The translations under genes and the position numbers were made by a program. A stretch of 64,000 nucleotides of DNA from Terriglobia bacterium (GTDB lineage: Bacteria > Acidobacteriota > Terriglobia > Bryobacterales > Bryobacteraceae), in contig JAJPIT010000016.1 in assembly GCA_021324615.1 (NCBI GenBank), positions 1 through 64,000 of the forward strand. The letters are read 5' to 3'. Positions 27,875 to 37,324 of the stretch are shown here, piece by piece; position 1 is the stretch's first letter; every line of letters begins with the position of its first letter. The notes under the pieces are model-generated. The model did not search any database, had not been told where the DNA came from, and worked only from the letters and a program-made list of their open reading frames with translations.

Positions 27875-28453
27875 TCAACCCTTGACGTCGATATAGCTGG
27901 TCCGTAGCGACAGCCGCATCCGCCCCTCCACCGGCTGGCCGAATCGCGTGGCCGGAACGAAGCGCGTCAGCAGCAGGGTGCCTTCGATGCTGCGGCGCAG
28001 AGTCTCGTTGTCGGAGACGTTGCCGCTGACCACCTTGTAGTCGATCATCCGGCCTTCGGCGTCGATGGTGACATCGACGATGACGTCGCCCGGCGCGGCG
28101 GCGATGGGAGCCGTCACCAGCAGTTCCGCGTCGGTGTGCAGGCTGGTGGGCACGTCCAGGGTGCTGGAGGCGTGCACCGAATACATCGGCATCACGCACA
28201 TACTGAACAACAAAACAGTGGAAAACAGGCCGCCGGCCAGGGGCAGCGCCAGCGGACGCATCAGGTTGTCGAAAAACAGGCGCAAGCGGTCCGCGAAAAC
28301 GATGTTCTGGCCCATGGCGCGCATCCTCTCGCGCGAGGCCACCACACGCAGCCGGGAGCGCAGATCGGCCGGCGGCATGCGCCGCGGCAGCCTCCGCAAA
28401 GCCCTCCCCAGCATCTCCTCGCTGATGAATTCGTCTTCCTGTTGGCTTCTCAT
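27875..28453 (-). CDS. Putative anti-sigma/membrane protein with TonB-like C-terminal domain
   Basis: The protein has 192 residues. The N-terminal part is cytoplasmic and charged (EEMLGRALRRLPRRMPPADLRSRLRVVA), like anti-sigma factors that lack the zinc motif. A single transmembrane helix follows near 80-100 (ALPLAGGLFSTVLLFSMCVM). The outer part has the beta-hairpin pattern of a TonB C-terminal domain (GDVIVDVTIDAEGRMIDYKV, then MRLSLRTSY). It starts 22 bp after the ECF sigma stop; MRSQQEDEF at 28453 is preferred over an upstream start that overlaps the sigma gene. I infer an anti-sigma role from position and topology only. Confidence 0.65.
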   Translation of the reverse strand: MRSQQEDEFISEEMLGRALRRLPRRMPPADLRSRLRVVASRERMRAMGQNIVFADRLRLFFDNLMRPLALPLAGGLFSTVLLFSMCVMPMYSVHASSTLDVPTSLHTDAELLVTAPIAAAPGDVIVDVTIDAEGRMIDYKVVSGNVSDNETLRRSIEGTLLLTRFVPATRFGQPVEGRMRLSLRTSYIDVKG

Positions 28454-28475
28454 ACCACTCGTATCGCCCTTTCGG

Positions 28476-29159
28476 TTACTCCGCCAGTTGCGCGGACCAC
28501 TCACCCGCCGAATTCGGCTCGAGCCGTTCCGCGAGACATTTCTTCAGTGCCTCCCGGCCGCGCAGAATTCTCGATTTCACCGTTCCCAGCGAAACCTCCA
28601 GAACCTCGGCAATCTCCTCGTAGCTCAACCCCTCGATTTCCCGCAGCACCAGCGCCGCGCGGAACTTGGGATTCACCTCCAGCAGCGCGGCCTCGATCAT
28701 CTCCTGCGTCTCCCGGTCCAGGGCCAGCTCAAACGGCGACCGGCCGGGGTCTGGCAGCCACTGGTTCGGGGCTCGCTCGTCCGGCTCCCCGCGCGCATCC
28801 GTCTCCAGGCCGATCTCCTGGCGCCGATGCCGGCTGAACCACCGCCGGTGGTTTTTCGCTTCATTCACCGCGATGCGGTAAATCCAGGTCTTCAGCGAAG
28901 AGTCCTGCCGGAAGGAGCCGATGTTGCGGAAAATCTTCAAAAAGACCTCCTGAACCACATCGGCGGCGTCGCCCGGATCGTCCAACAAGCGGCTCACGAT
29001 GTTGTACACCGGCTGCTCAAACCGCAGAATCAATTTTTCGTAGGCCGATTCGATGCCCGAGCGCAGATCCAGAACCAGCGCGGATTCGTCTTCACGCAGC
29101 GCCGGCGCGAAACCTTCGGGACAGCGGTCGAATTCGAACCCAACCGTAGTATCTGCCAT
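28476..29159 (-). CDS. ECF-type RNA polymerase sigma factor
   Basis: This 227-residue group 4 (ECF) sigma factor has region 2 at about 40-105 (VYNIVSRLLDDPGDAADVVQ, FLKIFRNIGSFR, TWIYRIAVNEAKNHRRW) and region 4 at about 160-210 (LREIEGLSYEEIAEVLEVSL followed by GTVKSRILRGREALKK). A linker of about 50 residues joins them. TAAAAT lies 11 nt upstream of the ATG, so the leader is very short. The membrane protein downstream is its probable anti-sigma factor. The regulon is unknown; the adjacent subtilase is a candidate. Confidence 0.92.
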   Translation of the reverse strand: MADTTVGFEFDRCPEGFAPALREDESALVLDLRSGIESAYEKLILRFEQPVYNIVSRLLDDPGDAADVVQEVFLKIFRNIGSFRQDSSLKTWIYRIAVNEAKNHRRWFSRHRRQEIGLETDARGEPDERAPNQWLPDPGRSPFELALDRETQEMIEAALLEVNPKFRAALVLREIEGLSYEEIAEVLEVSLGTVKSRILRGREALKKCLAERLEPNSAGEWSAQLAE

Positions 29160-29208
29160 GCCCGGCCACTATTTTAGCGCTTCTTGCCTGCCGCGGCCGG
29201 ACCCATTC

Positions 29209-32028
29209 CTACCGAATCGCGGCCTGCCCCGTTTTCCTCCGCCGCGCGGTGATCCCGCGGCTCTTCAGTAAAGACACCGCCCGCGCCGAAGTTGTTCCCG
29301 TCAGCGCCGCGCCTCCGCAACTGGTGAAGCCGCTGGTATCGATGGCGATGAAGACCGGTGGAAAGATCGTATTGCCGGCGGAGATCGTGAACTCGTTGCC
29401 CCCGTTCTGGTCCGGGCGCCCGGTGACGATCTGGGCTTCGAAGGTGCCGGAGATGTCCCCGATGGGGGCTACGCTGACCACCTGCGCCCGCGCGTTCGCG
29501 GTAGTGACCGTGGGAGCCGCCGCCGGCTCAAACGGCAGCCCCACAGCGTCCAAAATCCGGAAATCGATGGCGTCGGAGCAGCCCGACGGATCCACGCCGG
29601 GGTTATACAAAACCAGCAGATTCGCCGCGCTGGAGCCTGCCACGCCGTACCAGTAGGGAATCCGCAGCGGTGTTTGGCCCTGCGTGCCCTCAATCCACAG
29701 AAAACCGTGGTACTGGCCGGAGGCCAGTTGCGCGGCCCCGGGGATCGAGACGTTGATGGTTTGCGATGCGCCCGGCGCCAGAGGGAACGAGGATTGGTCC
29801 ACGGCCGGAACCGCGATCCCATCGATCGACGTCACGGTCACGGCGAACGTGTCGGCGTTGGGTCCGGTGTTGGTGATGGTCACCGCTTCGCTGGCGTTGG
29901 CCGGCGCCGCTCGGGGCGTGGCCAGACGCGCCCGGGCCGGACTAATCGCGTCCGCGCCGCCCGATCCCGCCGGGGTTGCGGCCGGAGCGAAATTGAGCGA
30001 GATGGAGGACGCGGCCAGGCCGGACCCCAGCGCGTTGCTCAAGTCCAGACGCCCGGCGCCGGCGCTCTGCGGCGCGGCCATCGCGCCGTTGGGATACAGA
30101 TCCAGCTCGCCGGCGCTGTTGACGATTAAGGACCGGTACTGCGCCCCGTTGAGGCCGGGAAACTGTGCCATGGCCACCGCCACCGCGCCGGTAACCATGG
30201 GAGCCGCAAAACTGGTTCCCGCCGCATCGTCGAAATATTGCCCGTAGGAAAGCCCGTAAGACGATTCAGCCTGGAACGGGCTGTCGAGAAAACTGTACAC
30301 CGGGTAGCAGCCGTTGTTGAGATCGAGAACGAACGGCGCGGCGCAGCCGGCGGCCTCGCCTTGCGTAGTCACCGGAGCCACCAGATTATCCCCCACCGCG
30401 ACGATGTCAGGTTTCACATTGGCGAGCGGCGTCGGGCCCAGGCTCGAAAAATCGGCGATGGTGTTGGAGGGATAGGCAAACGCGGTCTTGCCGTCGAAAT
30501 CGAGATCCACCTGCGCGTTGGCGTTCGCTGCTGCGAGCTGCTTGATCGCTGCGCCGTCGTTCTGGCTCACCAGCAGCGCCGGAAGAGTCGCCGCGCCCAT
30601 GGACCAGCCGAAAATCTCGGCGTTGCCGCTGGCGTCGGCGGGGGCGGTGCCGAACAGCAGATATCCCGCGTAATCGACTCCGGAAAGCGCTTCATCCACC
30701 AGGTTTTCCGGTTTGTTGTCGTAGAGAATCGCCCCGATCGCGCCGGCCCGCTGCGCATTATTGAGCTTGGTGGCGAAGGTGCATGCGGCGCCGTTCGGTC
30801 CGCCGCGCTGGATCAAGGCGATCGAGTTGCTCAGGCTGCCGGCGGGAAGGGGACTGCAAGCATAGCCGCCCGCGTCCGGGCCGATCGCCGCCACATCCAC
30901 CAGCGGGCCCACGGTATCGCCGGAGACCGTGCCCAACTCCTCGCGGGCGGGCGTCGCCAGGAACGTGCCGAGCGGGCCGAAATTCGCCGAAAACCAGAAC
31001 CAGCGCTGATTCTCGATCGCGCCGACCGCGATCGCCGCCGGACTGGCCGCCGGTGCGGCGACCGTGCCCGGCCCGGGACCCGCGTTTCCCGCGGCTCCGA
31101 CGAATACCATCCCGCCCGCCACCGCGTTGGCGATGGCCTGCGCGTCCGGACCATCTTCATCCGAGTAGTTGTAGAGCAGATAGCCGGAGCTGTAGTTCAC
31201 CACCTGCATGCCATCGTTGAAGGCGTCGTTCAAGCCGGCCAGAAACGTCAGATCGTCGCTTCGGCCGAAATCATCGGCGACCTTGTAGTTGCCGATCCAG
31301 GCGCCGGGAGCGACGCCTTGGATCGTCCCGATTCCGTTGAACACGGGCGAGGTAGGCAAGCCGGCGGCGATGCCGGCCACCGTGGTCCCGTGGTCGCAGT
31401 AATCGAGACCATCGCTGAAACTGTTATCGACTCCGTTCTCCGGATCCGAGTACACCCGCGCGACGATCACTTTGTTGTTCACATTGGAGGCGGTGGCGGT
31501 TCCCGACGTGATCGGAAATCCGGACGGCATCGGCGTCTGAAAATTCTGAAATGCGGGATGATTGACGTCGACGCCGCAGTCGAGAATGCCGATCTTCACC
31601 CCCGCCCCGGCGTTGGAGGCCCCGCCGGAAATCATCTGATATGCCTGGTTGAACCGATGCACCACCGCCGCCTGATCCATCAGGATGTGATGACGCATCA
31701 CCGGATAAACCCCCGCCACGCGCCCATCCCGGCGCAGCCGCTCCGCCGCGGTTTCGTCCATCCTCGCGCCCAAGGCGTTGAGCAGAGTGTCGAAGCGGTG
31801 GGTGACCACGCCGCCCGCTTCACCAATGGCGGCTTCGATGGCGGCGTGTTCGGCATGAATCTGCTTCTTGCGCTCGGCCACCTCGCGATCGGCCGCGGAG
31901 TAGCGGGTCTTGTTGTGAATGGAAACGGCTGCGGCGGGCTCGGTCTTCAGGACGACGATGTAGCGGCCGGGAATCGGTTGAGCCGCGACACAAGCGGCGG
32001 AGGCGAGGATAAGGACCATGCTCTTCAT
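29209..32028 (-). CDS. Exported subtilisin-like S8 serine protease with PA insertion
   Basis: This 939-residue protease has a signal peptide (MKSMVLILASAACVAAQP) and an inhibitor-I9-type propeptide (GRYIVVLKTEPAA to about residue 120). The S8 catalytic domain has ILDCGVDVNHPAF (Asp), YCDHGTTVAGIAAG (His) and GTSFAAPMVTGAVA (Ser). A protease-associated domain is inserted between His and Ser (about 370-500). The last 250 residues contain Fn3-like and Ala-rich beta domains. The start at 32028 is chosen because the strong AAGGAG lies 13 nt before it, and the upstream reading extends only 23 residues without a signal. The gene lies just upstream of the ECF sigma factor. Confidence 0.9.
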   Translation of the reverse strand: MKSMVLILASAACVAAQPIPGRYIVVLKTEPAAAVSIHNKTRYSAADREVAERKKQIHAEHAAIEAAIGEAGGVVTHRFDTLLNALGARMDETAAERLRRDGRVAGVYPVMRHHILMDQAAVVHRFNQAYQMISGGASNAGAGVKIGILDCGVDVNHPAFQNFQTPMPSGFPITSGTATASNVNNKVIVARVYSDPENGVDNSFSDGLDYCDHGTTVAGIAAGLPTSPVFNGIGTIQGVAPGAWIGNYKVADDFGRSDDLTFLAGLNDAFNDGMQVVNYSSGYLLYNYSDEDGPDAQAIANAVAGGMVFVGAAGNAGPGPGTVAAPAASPAAIAVGAIENQRWFWFSANFGPLGTFLATPAREELGTVSGDTVGPLVDVAAIGPDAGGYACSPLPAGSLSNSIALIQRGGPNGAACTFATKLNNAQRAGAIGAILYDNKPENLVDEALSGVDYAGYLLFGTAPADASGNAEIFGWSMGAATLPALLVSQNDGAAIKQLAAANANAQVDLDFDGKTAFAYPSNTIADFSSLGPTPLANVKPDIVAVGDNLVAPVTTQGEAAGCAAPFVLDLNNGCYPVYSFLDSPFQAESSYGLSYGQYFDDAAGTSFAAPMVTGAVAVAMAQFPGLNGAQYRSLIVNSAGELDLYPNGAMAAPQSAGAGRLDLSNALGSGLAASSISLNFAPAATPAGSGGADAISPARARLATPRAAPANASEAVTITNTGPNADTFAVTVTSIDGIAVPAVDQSSFPLAPGASQTINVSIPGAAQLASGQYHGFLWIEGTQGQTPLRIPYWYGVAGSSAANLLVLYNPGVDPSGCSDAIDFRILDAVGLPFEPAAAPTVTTANARAQVVSVAPIGDISGTFEAQIVTGRPDQNGGNEFTISAGNTIFPPVFIAIDTSGFTSCGGAALTGTTSARAVSLLKSRGITARRRKTGQAAIR

Positions 32029-32193
32029 TCTGAAAGAAGAACTCCTTTGAACTGCGTTGACGCAGCTCTGCATAGAATCGGTCGGACGCGGCGGCAAACA
32101 TCTTTAGGACGTAAGCTCCCGGCCCGGGATGACCCGGAAATCCGCCCTGCTCTGCGGCCCTTTCGGCTTTTGTTACAATGAATTGAGGCATTC

Positions 32194-32427
32194 ATGGCCA
32201 ATAAACCCGCCTTTTCGCAGGGTGCGCAAGTCGAACACCCCAAATTCGGACTGGGCAGTGTGCTGTCCTGCAACGAGGAGTATATCGTGATCAAGTTCGA
32301 CGATCACGGAGAAAAGAAGTTCGTTCTTCCCATCGTTTTGCCAAATTTGAAGAAGAGCGACCGGCAGCCGCCGGTGGAAAAGCGGCGCAGCTCGAAGAAG
32401 AAAGCCCCGGTCCCGGCGGCGGGCTGA
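32194..32427 (+). CDS. Small conserved protein with a Tudor/KOW-like core
   Basis: This 77-residue basic protein has a beta-barrel pattern (GAQVEHPKFGLGSVLSCNEE, EYIVIKFDDHGEKKFVLPIV). It resembles the DUF3553/UvrD-C-terminal Tudor-like segment that contacts RNA polymerase or nucleic acid. The last 30 residues are Lys/Arg/Pro-rich and disordered. TTGAGG about 7 nt before the ATG, plus TACAAT upstream, support a normal leadered start. Function unknown. It converges on the dap operon end. Confidence 0.7.
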   Translation: MANKPAFSQGAQVEHPKFGLGSVLSCNEEYIVIKFDDHGEKKFVLPIVLPNLKKSDRQPPVEKRRSSKKKAPVPAAG

Positions 32428-32479
32428 GCCCGGCGGCGCTTATCTTTTCATCGTACAAACGAAATTGCGGCTCCCTCCG

Positions 32480-33316
32480 CTAACGGAGAAGGTCCTCCAG
32501 TTGGACGCGCGCGTCGGTTTTTTCGTCGCGGTATTTCACGATCACCGGAGTGTAAAGCGAAATGCCCCAGTCCTTTCCGCGTCCATGGGAAACGGCTCGC
32601 GAGCCGGGCACCACCACCGCCCCTTCCGGCAAAATCAGCGGCGTCTCGCCCGAGGCGGCATACACCTGGCCGCGGACGATGTCATAGACAGGCGTCGACC
32701 GGGTGAGAATCGTGCCGCTGCCCAGAACACAGCGCCGCTTGATCACGGCGCCTTCATAAACGCCGCAATTTCCGCCGACCAGAACTTCGTCCTCGATAAT
32801 CACCGGCAGCGCCCCGACCGGCTCAAGAACGCCCCCGATCTGCGCGGCGGCGGAAATATGGCAGTTGCGCCCGATCTGCGCGCAACTGCCCACCAGAGCG
32901 TGCGAATCGATCATGGTGCCGTCGCCGACCCAGCTCGCCGTGTTGATGTACATCGGAGGCATGCAGGTGACGCCCTTGCCGATATAGGCGCCGTCGCGGA
33001 TGCTGGAGCCTCCGGGAACAATGCGGACGCCGCTTTCCGCTGTCAGATGCTTCACCGGCCAGGTGGATTTGTCGAACATCGGCTGGCGGGCCCGATCGAC
33101 CGACATATCGACCACCATCCCCATGCGGAATCCGACCAGCACACCTTTTTTGACCCATTCGTTCACCCGCCATCCGGTGGGCGCGGACGGGTCGGGTTCG
33201 GCCGCGCGGATCTGGCCCTGGTTCAGCGCCTGCTTGAAGCGCTGGAAAAGAGCGAAGTGAAAATCGGTGTAATTTGCGGGTTTTTGATCGAATAATGCTT
33301 CAATTTCAGTCCGCAT
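32480..33316 (-). CDS. dapD: Tetrahydrodipicolinate N-succinyltransferase
   Basis: This 278-residue left-handed beta-helix acyltransferase transfers succinate from succinyl-CoA to tetrahydrodipicolinate, the committed step of the succinylase route to lysine and DAP. The hexapeptide-repeat core is visible (VRIVPGGSSIRDGAYIGKG, SWVGDGTMIDSHALVGSCAQ, EDEVLVGGNCGVYEGAVIKR). The helical N-terminus is typical (FHFALFQRFKQALNQG). It is the last gene of the lysine operon and its ATG overlaps the end of dapA by 11 bases, so translation is coupled. Confidence 0.95.
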   Translation of the reverse strand: MRTEIEALFDQKPANYTDFHFALFQRFKQALNQGQIRAAEPDPSAPTGWRVNEWVKKGVLVGFRMGMVVDMSVDRARQPMFDKSTWPVKHLTAESGVRIVPGGSSIRDGAYIGKGVTCMPPMYINTASWVGDGTMIDSHALVGSCAQIGRNCHISAAAQIGGVLEPVGALPVIIEDEVLVGGNCGVYEGAVIKRRCVLGSGTILTRSTPVYDIVRGQVYAASGETPLILPEGAVVVPGSRAVSHGRGKDWGISLYTPVIVKYRDEKTDARVQLEDLLR

Positions 33317-34208
33317 GCGTGCCCCGCGCGCCCGCCAGCAGGCCGCTCGATCTCAGCACCGCTTCGATTTTGGCCTGATTCGCCGCCGACGGAGCGCACA
33401 TCGGCAGCCGCCAGACCGGCTCCAGCAGGCCCATGAGAGCCATCGCGGCTTTGACCGGGATGGGATTCGATTCGACGAAGTTCACTTCCATCAGCGGCAG
33501 CCATTTGCGCTGCAGTTCCCGCGCCTGAGCGAACTGGCCGCTCATTGCGAGCTGCGCCAGGCGCGTCATTTCGGCTGGAATTTCGTTGGAGACCACCGAC
33601 ACGATGCCGCGGCCGCCGAGGGCGATCAGCGGAATGGTGATGGAGTCGTCCCCGCTGAGGACGTAGAATCGTTCGGGCACCTCGTGAACCACGCGCGCCA
33701 TCTGGCTGATATTTCCCGAGGCTTCCTTGACCCCTACGATGTTGTCGATTTCGGCCAGGCGTTTCAGCGTGGCGGGCTCGACGTTGACTCCCGTCCGGCC
33801 TTGCACGCTATAGACCACGATCGGCAGCGGAACGGCCGCGGCGATGGCTTTATAGTGCTGATAGAGACCTTCCTGGGTCGGCTTGTTGTAGTAAGGCGTG
33901 ACGGAGAGAATCCCGTCGACGCCGATTTCCCGGAGCTCTTTGGCGAGCTCGATCACTTCGGCGGTGTTGTATCCGCCGGCCCCGCCCAGGACGGGAACTT
34001 TGCCCTTGGCCTCCTCGACCGTGATTTCGATGACGCGCAGATGTTCGGCCCGCGTGAGCGTGGGGCTTTCGCCGGTGGTGCCGCAGGGGACCAGGAAATC
34101 GATTCCGGCGTCGATCTGGCGGCGAATCAGGCGCCGCAGCGCGGATTCGTCGATGCGCAGATCTTTTTGAAAGGGGGTGACCAGGGCCGTGCCGCATCCT
34201 GTGAACAT
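33306..34208 (-). CDS. dapA: 4-hydroxy-tetrahydrodipicolinate synthase
   Basis: This 300-residue class I aldolase condenses pyruvate with aspartate semialdehyde. It starts MFTGCGTALVTPF. CGTTGESPTL binds pyruvate. The Tyr of the catalytic triad lies in VVYSVQGRTGVN, where most relatives have YNVP rather than YSVQ. The Schiff-base lysine is in GVKEASGN. The ATG at 34208 is chosen because it gives the family N-terminus with AGAGGC upstream; the frame runs on 5' only into the dapB shadow. It is 40 bp after dapB. Confidence 0.95.
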   Translation of the reverse strand: MFTGCGTALVTPFQKDLRIDESALRRLIRRQIDAGIDFLVPCGTTGESPTLTRAEHLRVIEITVEEAKGKVPVLGGAGGYNTAEVIELAKELREIGVDGILSVTPYYNKPTQEGLYQHYKAIAAAVPLPIVVYSVQGRTGVNVEPATLKRLAEIDNIVGVKEASGNISQMARVVHEVPERFYVLSGDDSITIPLIALGGRGIVSVVSNEIPAEMTRLAQLAMSGQFAQARELQRKWLPLMEVNFVESNPIPVKAAMALMGLLEPVWRLPMCAPSAANQAKIEAVLRSSGLLAGARGTHAD

Positions 34209-34248
34209 GATGTTTGCCTCTTTCTCTATTTTGCGCCGCCGGAGGGCG

Positions 34249-34932
34249 TCAAGCGCCTCGCGTCTGGCCGAATAACACGTCCTCGAATTTGTAGACGCCG
34301 CGCTTGCCGGGAATCCATTGCGCCGCTTTGAGGGCGCCCCGCGCGAATCCCTCGCGGCTGCGCGCGGCATGGCGCAGCGTGATCGTGTCGGCCGCCGAAT
34401 CGAAGCCGATTTCGTGGGTGCCGGGGTGCGCGCCGGCGCGATTGGAGCTGGTATCGATCGGGCGGGCGTAGCCGGCCCGCTTCATATCCTCGACCAGCTT
34501 GACCAGCGTGCCGCTGGGGGCGTCCTTTTTCGTGTGGTGATGAATCTCCCAGGCCCAGGCGCCGTACTGCGGCTCGTTGGCGAGCAGGCGCGCGGCCTCG
34601 CTTACCAGGCGGGCGAAGACGTTGACGCCGATTGAGAAATTCGGGCTCCAGACCAGCGCGGAGCCGTGGTTTTCTATGGCGGCGCGGACCCGTTCGAAGT
34701 CCTGGAACCATCCGGTGGTGCCGACGACGGCGGGTATCTTCAACTCCGCCAGCTTTTCGACGTTGGCGGCGACGGCCCGCGGCTCGGTGAACTCGACGGC
34801 CACGTCGGCGCCGCGGGCCTGTTCGATCTGCTGGCCGAGATCGATGCGCGCGTGGACGGAAAAATCGTACTCCGGAGCGAGCTGCTCGAGGAAACGCCCC
34901 ATTTTGCCGTAACCGATGATCGCCAGTTTCAT
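34249..34932 (-). CDS. dapB: 4-hydroxy-tetrahydrodipicolinate reductase
   Basis: This 227-residue NAD(P)H reductase for the product of DapA has an N-terminal Rossmann fold (MKLAIIGYGKMGRFL) and the catalytic motif EIHHHTKKDAPSGT. It is shorter than E. coli DapB (273); the early part of the nucleotide domain is compact. The start ATG overlaps the lysC stop (ATGA), so translation is coupled to lysC. Third dap step in the operon order asd-lysC-dapB-dapA-dapD. Confidence 0.95.
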   Translation of the reverse strand: MKLAIIGYGKMGRFLEQLAPEYDFSVHARIDLGQQIEQARGADVAVEFTEPRAVAANVEKLAELKIPAVVGTTGWFQDFERVRAAIENHGSALVWSPNFSIGVNVFARLVSEAARLLANEPQYGAWAWEIHHHTKKDAPSGTLVKLVEDMKRAGYARPIDTSSNRAGAHPGTHEIGFDSAADTITLRHAARSREGFARGALKAAQWIPGKRGVYKFEDVLFGQTRGA

Positions 34933-36272
34933 TCAAACGCCGCCGGATCGGGATTGCGGAAAAACTCCGCGTGCAGCGATTCTACCGCGCGGCGCAGGTC
35001 CGCTGCCGCGACCACCAGGCTGAAGTTCAGCAGCGAGGCTCCCTGGGAAACCATCCGCACGTTGACGTCTTTGAGCGCGCCGAAAATCCGGGCGGCGACG
35101 CCGGGCGTGTGGCGGAGGTTATCGCCCACCAGGCAGACGATGGACTGATCGGTTTCGACCGACACTTCGGAAAACGTTTCCAGCTCGGCGCGAATGGAAG
35201 CCAGCGCGCGGATATTATCGATGGTCATCGAGACGCTGACTTCAGAGGTGGCCAGCATATCGACGGGGGTTTCGAAGCGGTCGAAGACCTCGAAGATCCG
35301 GCGCAGGAAGCCGTGGGCCATCAACATGCGCGTGCTGACGATATTGACCAGCGTGATATTCCGCTTGCAGGCGATGGAGCGGATCGCGTTGTTGCAGGGC
35401 GGCGCTTCGGCGACGATCAGCGTTCCCGCCACTTCCGGCCGGCGGGAGTTAAGAATGCGCACCGGAATATTCTTTTCGATGGCCGGCAGAACCGTGGCCG
35501 GATGCAGAACCTTGGCGCCGAAGTAGGCCAGCTCGGCCGCTTCGGCGAAGGAACAGGTTTTCACGCGGTAGCCGCCGGGCAGGATTCCGGGATCGGCGGT
35601 CAGCATGCCGTCGACGTCGGTCCAGATCTGAATTTCGCTCGCCCCGATGCCCGCGCCGACGATGGCGGCGGTGTAATCCGATCCGCCGCGGCCGAGTGTG
35701 GTGGTGACGCCGTCTTCGGTGGAGGCGATGAATCCGCCCATCACCACCACCTGATTGCGGGCCAGCGGCGGAATGGCGGCCGCAAGCCGGGCGTACGTCT
35801 CGGCGAACAGCGGCGCGGCCTGGGTGTGGCGGCGGTCGGTGACGATCAATTTTCGCGAGTCCAGGTGGACGGCGTTCAACCCCCGCCGGCAGAAGGCGGC
35901 GGTTACGATGAGGCTTGAAAGGCGCTCGCCGAAGGCGGAGATGGCGTCGGTGGCGCGCGGCGTGAGCTCGCCCATCACCGCCAGGCCGCGGACCAGCTCG
36001 CCCAGCTCGGAAAAATGGGCGTCGATTTCCGCCTCCGCGTCCCAGGATTCGCGGCGATGAAATTCGCGGAGCTGAGCCAGTTGGTCGAGCGCCTCCTGGC
36101 GCCGTCCGGCGGCGGCCAAGGAAGCGATCGCCAGGAGCTGGTTGGTGGTCTTGCCCATGGCCGAGACAACCACCACCGGCCGCTGTGCGATGCGCGCTTC
36201 GACGATGCCTGCCACCCGCGCGATGGCCTCTCTGGATTCGACGGAGGTGCCGCCGAATTTCATCACGATCAT
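34929..36272 (-). CDS. lysC: Aspartate kinase
   Basis: This 447-residue monofunctional aspartokinase phosphorylates aspartate, the entry step to lysine, methionine and threonine. Motifs: MKFGGTSVES at the N-terminus, GRGGSDYTAA for nucleotide binding, and KVLHPATVLPAIEKNIPVRI. Two ACT regulatory domains occupy the last 150 residues (TRMLMAHGFLRRIFEVFDRF, then VVAAADLRRAVESLHAEFF), implying feedback control by lysine or threonine. It overlaps asd by ATGA upstream and dapB by ATGA downstream. Confidence 0.95.
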   Translation of the reverse strand: MIVMKFGGTSVESREAIARVAGIVEARIAQRPVVVVSAMGKTTNQLLAIASLAAAGRRQEALDQLAQLREFHRRESWDAEAEIDAHFSELGELVRGLAVMGELTPRATDAISAFGERLSSLIVTAAFCRRGLNAVHLDSRKLIVTDRRHTQAAPLFAETYARLAAAIPPLARNQVVVMGGFIASTEDGVTTTLGRGGSDYTAAIVGAGIGASEIQIWTDVDGMLTADPGILPGGYRVKTCSFAEAAELAYFGAKVLHPATVLPAIEKNIPVRILNSRRPEVAGTLIVAEAPPCNNAIRSIACKRNITLVNIVSTRMLMAHGFLRRIFEVFDRFETPVDMLATSEVSVSMTIDNIRALASIRAELETFSEVSVETDQSIVCLVGDNLRHTPGVAARIFGALKDVNVRMVSQGASLLNFSLVVAAADLRRAVESLHAEFFRNPDPAAFE

Positions 36273-37324
36273 CGCGCCAGCCAGCCCTCCGAGTGCATTA
36301 GCTCCGCGTTCAGCACCGCCGCCCCGGCCGCGCCGCGGACGGTGTTATGGCCCAGCGCCACGAACTTGTAGTCGAGCACCGGGCAGGGCCGCAGGCGGCC
36401 GACGAATACGGCCATGCCGTTTTCCCGCTCCACGTCGCGGCGCGGCTGCGGGCGGTCGGGTTCTTCCATATAGATCACCGGACAGGGTGGAGCGCTGGGC
36501 AGGCCTTTCCGCTGCGGCACGCCTTGCCAGCCGCGCAGTGCGGCGATGATTTCGGCCGCGCTGGGCTTGTGTTCAAACTCCACGGATACGCACAGCGTGT
36601 GGCCGTCGACCACCGGCACGCGGTTGCACTGCGCGCTGACCCGGGCGGCGAGCGGCTCCACGCGGTGGTCGCGGAATTCGCCGAGAATCTTTTGCGTTTC
36701 CCGCTCCATCTTGTCTTCTTCTCCGCCGATGAAGGGGATGACGTTGGCGTTGATGTCCAGGGAGGCCACGCCGGGGTAGCCCGCTCCGGAAATGGCCTGC
36801 ATGGTGGTCACCATCACGCGGCGAATCCCGAACCGCTTCAGCGGCGCCAGAGCCATGACCAGAACCACGGTCGAGCAGTTGGGGTTGGTGACGATCTGGC
36901 CCTTCCAGCCGCGCCGTTTCTGCTGTTCCGGAATCAGTTGCAGGTGGTCGGCGTTGATTTCGGGAACCAGCAGCGGCACGTCTTCCTCCATGCGGTGGTT
37001 GCGCGAATTGGAAACGACGACGTGGCCGGCCTGCGCAAAGGCGCGCTCGATTTCGGTGGCCACGGAGGCGTCCATGGCGGAAAAGACCAGCCGCGGCGTA
37101 TCCTTGGACGGCTTGCATTCGTTGACCATCAGATCGCGCGCATGCTGCGGCGTCACGCCGCCGAGCCGCCAGGAAGCCGCCTCGCGATAGGGTTTCCCGG
37201 CCGACCGGTCGCTCGCGCCCAGCCAGGCCAGATCGAACCATGGATGATCGCGCAGGAAGCTGACAAACTCCTGGCCGACCATGCCGGTCGCGCCCAACAC
37301 ACCCACCTGAATTTTTTCGCTCAT
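36269..37324 (-). CDS. asd: Aspartate-semialdehyde dehydrogenase
   Basis: This 351-residue NADPH enzyme reduces aspartyl phosphate to aspartate semialdehyde. The N-terminal Rossmann motif GVLGATGMVGQEF and the catalytic cysteine in TNPNCSTVVLVMAL are clear, as is the active-site histidine region CNRVPVVDGHTLCVSVEF. It is the archaeal/yeast-like class by length and motif spacing. The ATG at 37324 overlaps the TGA of the upstream peptidase gene; an in-frame extension upstream is only a shadow. Probably translated by coupling. Confidence 0.95.
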   Translation of the reverse strand: MSEKIQVGVLGATGMVGQEFVSFLRDHPWFDLAWLGASDRSAGKPYREAASWRLGGVTPQHARDLMVNECKPSKDTPRLVFSAMDASVATEIERAFAQAGHVVVSNSRNHRMEEDVPLLVPEINADHLQLIPEQQKRRGWKGQIVTNPNCSTVVLVMALAPLKRFGIRRVMVTTMQAISGAGYPGVASLDINANVIPFIGGEEDKMERETQKILGEFRDHRVEPLAARVSAQCNRVPVVDGHTLCVSVEFEHKPSAAEIIAALRGWQGVPQRKGLPSAPPCPVIYMEEPDRPQPRRDVERENGMAVFVGRLRPCPVLDYKFVALGHNTVRGAAGAAVLNAELMHSEGWLAR

